Under the pieces are notes generated by a model, which saw only the letters and a list, made by a program, of their open reading frames with translations, had not been told where the DNA came from and made no database searches. A stretch of 64,000 nt of DNA from Trifolium pratense (Eukaryota; Streptophyta; Magnoliopsida; Fabales; Fabaceae). The stretch spans positions 15,376,001-15,440,000 of the forward strand of contig NC_060060.1 of assembly GCF_020283565.1 (NCBI RefSeq). The letters are read 5' to 3'. Positions 62,401 through 64,000 of this stretch are shown here, one piece after another. The translations under genes and the position numbers were made by a program. Positions within the stretch are counted from its first letter, which is position 1. Each line of letters begins with the position of its first letter.

Positions 62401-64000
62401 ATTAAAATAATGAATGATCAGTTTAGATGCATTTAAATAATGCATATTTTTACTGAGTCGTGTTCTGACGAAAGATAATGATTCCTATGCAAGAGATTTC
62501 ATGCATTAATATAGGCCGTTAACACCAAAGTGGAACCGCTTATATTATTGATTGATGAAATTTTCTTTGTAGTTTGAGGAATGGTTTTAATTATAACATG
62601 TAATTTTCTGCCCAAAGGTGATTATTATATGTTACGATTAAAAATTAATTTTACATGAAGTTATTGGAGAATGTATTGATCGGAGGAATTTGTCTGCCTA
62701 AAGGTGACAAATTTCAAAGTTCAATGTATACTCATTGATTAACTTATCTGAGGTTTTGACTGAGGATTTGACCTTAGTTTGTACATTCTGCCCAAAGGTG
62801 ACTGTACTATTATATTGACCTCTTATGATAATACTACAAAATGGATTTCTCCGCTCATAATTATGTTTCCATTGAAATGTTGAACATCTTAAAAATTATA
62901 AGAAATGGAAGCAATTATTGGAGTTTTCTTTAAAAATTGTGAAGGAACGTTTGGATAAGTGGGAGTTTTAATATACCACTTGATTAGTGGGAGATAACTC
63001 ATATTCTTTTGATATGCTTGATTAGTGGGAGTTTGAATTTTATTAACTCATTTTATAAATTTGAAATTATTTGAAATATAAAAATATTTGAGCTCAGTGT
63101 TGTTGGGATCACTATGCCGGTGATCAACACTATTTTGGAGCTGAGGCATTATATAAATAAATATTATAGCTCAGTGTTGTTGGGATCACTATGCCGGTGA
63201 TCAACACTATTTTGGAGCTGAGGCATTATGTGAAAACATAAATAAATAAGCTCAGTGTTGTCGGGATCACTTAGCCGGTGATCAACACTATTTTGGAGCT
63301 GAGGCATTATGGTATCTTAAGAACCATGTAATTTCTCTGGCTTTGAGGCATTTGAGAGAAATTATGTCTAAAATATTGGAGCTCGATGTTGATTAGATCA
63401 TTATACCGCGGTAGTCAACATTGTTTTGGAGCTTGGACTTGTGGTATCTTATGGACCATAGAATTTCTCTGGCTTTAAGGCATTTGAGAGAAATTGAGGA
63501 CTGACGAAGAAAATGATAGTATGGTTGAGATCACAAACATATCATTTTCTCGATACACTCTACATAAATGACTAGTCGACGGAGTTTGGTAGTATTTGTA
63601 ACCATGGAAGGTGTTGTATCGATAATGATATAATTACCGCTATGATTCGATATCATTTAACTTTTGTTGGACGGAGTCTTAATTAGATGTTGCATCTTGG
63701 GATCAATGTGGCCACGTTAAAATATGTTATCAACCCGAGAGTCATTTTCAAAGTGTTTTCTTTAAATTAAATATACACAATTGATTTTGCCCAAGTGGGA
63801 GAATGTTAGAATATTTTCTGATATTTTGTGGGCTGCAATCAATTGTGGCTTTTGATTTTAATAAAAACGGGTTGATGTTGTTGTGATCCATTTGATGATG
63901 CTTAAGCCCGATAATTGTGATCAGTAATAATGGGCTTGAACACTAATTCTGATTTGTGTAGAAACAAAGTGTAGGCCCAACTCTAGAGTCCATGATGGGT
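59402..64000 (+). mobile_element. Large non-coding LTR retrotransposon (LARD type), truncated by window end
   Basis: 5' LTR 59402-59875 (474 bp) starts TGTTAGAATATTTTC; primer site TGGTATCAGAGCC at 59878. The 3' LTR starts at 63804 after purine tract aagtgggagaa and runs off the window; the 197 bases seen differ at three positions. The 3.9-kb interior has no gag, RT or integrase motif on either strand. Features like those of Copia elements suggest trans-mobilisation. Target duplication cannot be checked. Confidence 0.9.
63092..63440 (+). repeat. Hairpin-containing tandem repeats in the LARD
   Basis: Three close copies start agctcagtgttg (63092, 63168, 63249) and a diverged one near 63380. 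Each contains ggatcac...ggtgatc flanked by gtgtt/aacac, forming a stem. A second repeat, atttctctggctt plus gcatttgagagaaatt, occurs at about 63330 and 63450. Confidence 0.85.

Overview
This window is nuclear DNA of a flowering plant, most likely a legume of the Medicago/Trifolium/pea group. That is inferred from AT-rich intergenic DNA, spliced genes with GT-AG introns, intron-split LRR receptor kinases of the LRR-XII type, and many plant transposons. Species is not proven by the sequence.

The genic backbone is a cluster of four paralogous leucine-rich-repeat receptor-like kinase (LRR-RLK) loci, all on the minus strand: A (1670-6142), B (12369-15522), C (32431-35596) and D (46766-49925). Only C reads through intact (two exons, 1,017 aa). 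A is interrupted by a young non-autonomous LTR element, B has one frameshift and one nonsense codon, and D has an 11-bp deletion plus frameshifts. All four have the non-RD catalytic motif HCDLKPSN, as in FLS2, EFR and Xa21, so the family probably works in pattern-triggered immunity. One plus-strand housekeeping gene, an ALKBH8-type RRM + AlkB dioxygenase (seven exons, 41811-45506), lies beside locus D. Degenerate copies of its penultimate exon and last intron sit beside loci A and B, upstream of C, and again at 55 kb. The cluster therefore seems to have grown by duplication of a block holding an ALKBH8 3' end plus a convergent RLK.

The rest is transposon-rich. 6.6-10.6 kb: 5'-truncated LINE split by a MITE, then two Mutator-like elements 20 bp apart; the first carries a captured fragment of a CKS1-type cell-cycle gene. 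15.8-19.7 kb: a CACTA element without recognisable transposase. 22.6-28.5 kb: a young Ty3/gypsy chromovirus with apparently identical LTRs, a nested hAT MITE and an unusual 62-bp flanking direct repeat. 29.4-31.9 kb: duplicated GC-rich segments and a fused ALKBH8/RLK relic. 36-39 kb: hAT MITE, LINE fragment and MULE-type MITE with a SINE. 39.7-41.55 kb: decayed Helitron helicase and a clear Helitron 3' hairpin ending 260 bp before the ALKBH8 ATG. 50.7-53.0 kb: Stowaway MITE and a small LTR element related to the one in RLK A. 55-57.3 kb: SINEs, MULE MITE and solo LTR. 59.4 kb to the window end: a large non-coding LTR element (LARD type), truncated by the window edge.

No CRISPR array, operon or true tRNA/rRNA gene was seen. 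Target-site duplications, LTR boundaries and splice sites were read by eye; family names rest on motif recognition, not database searches.
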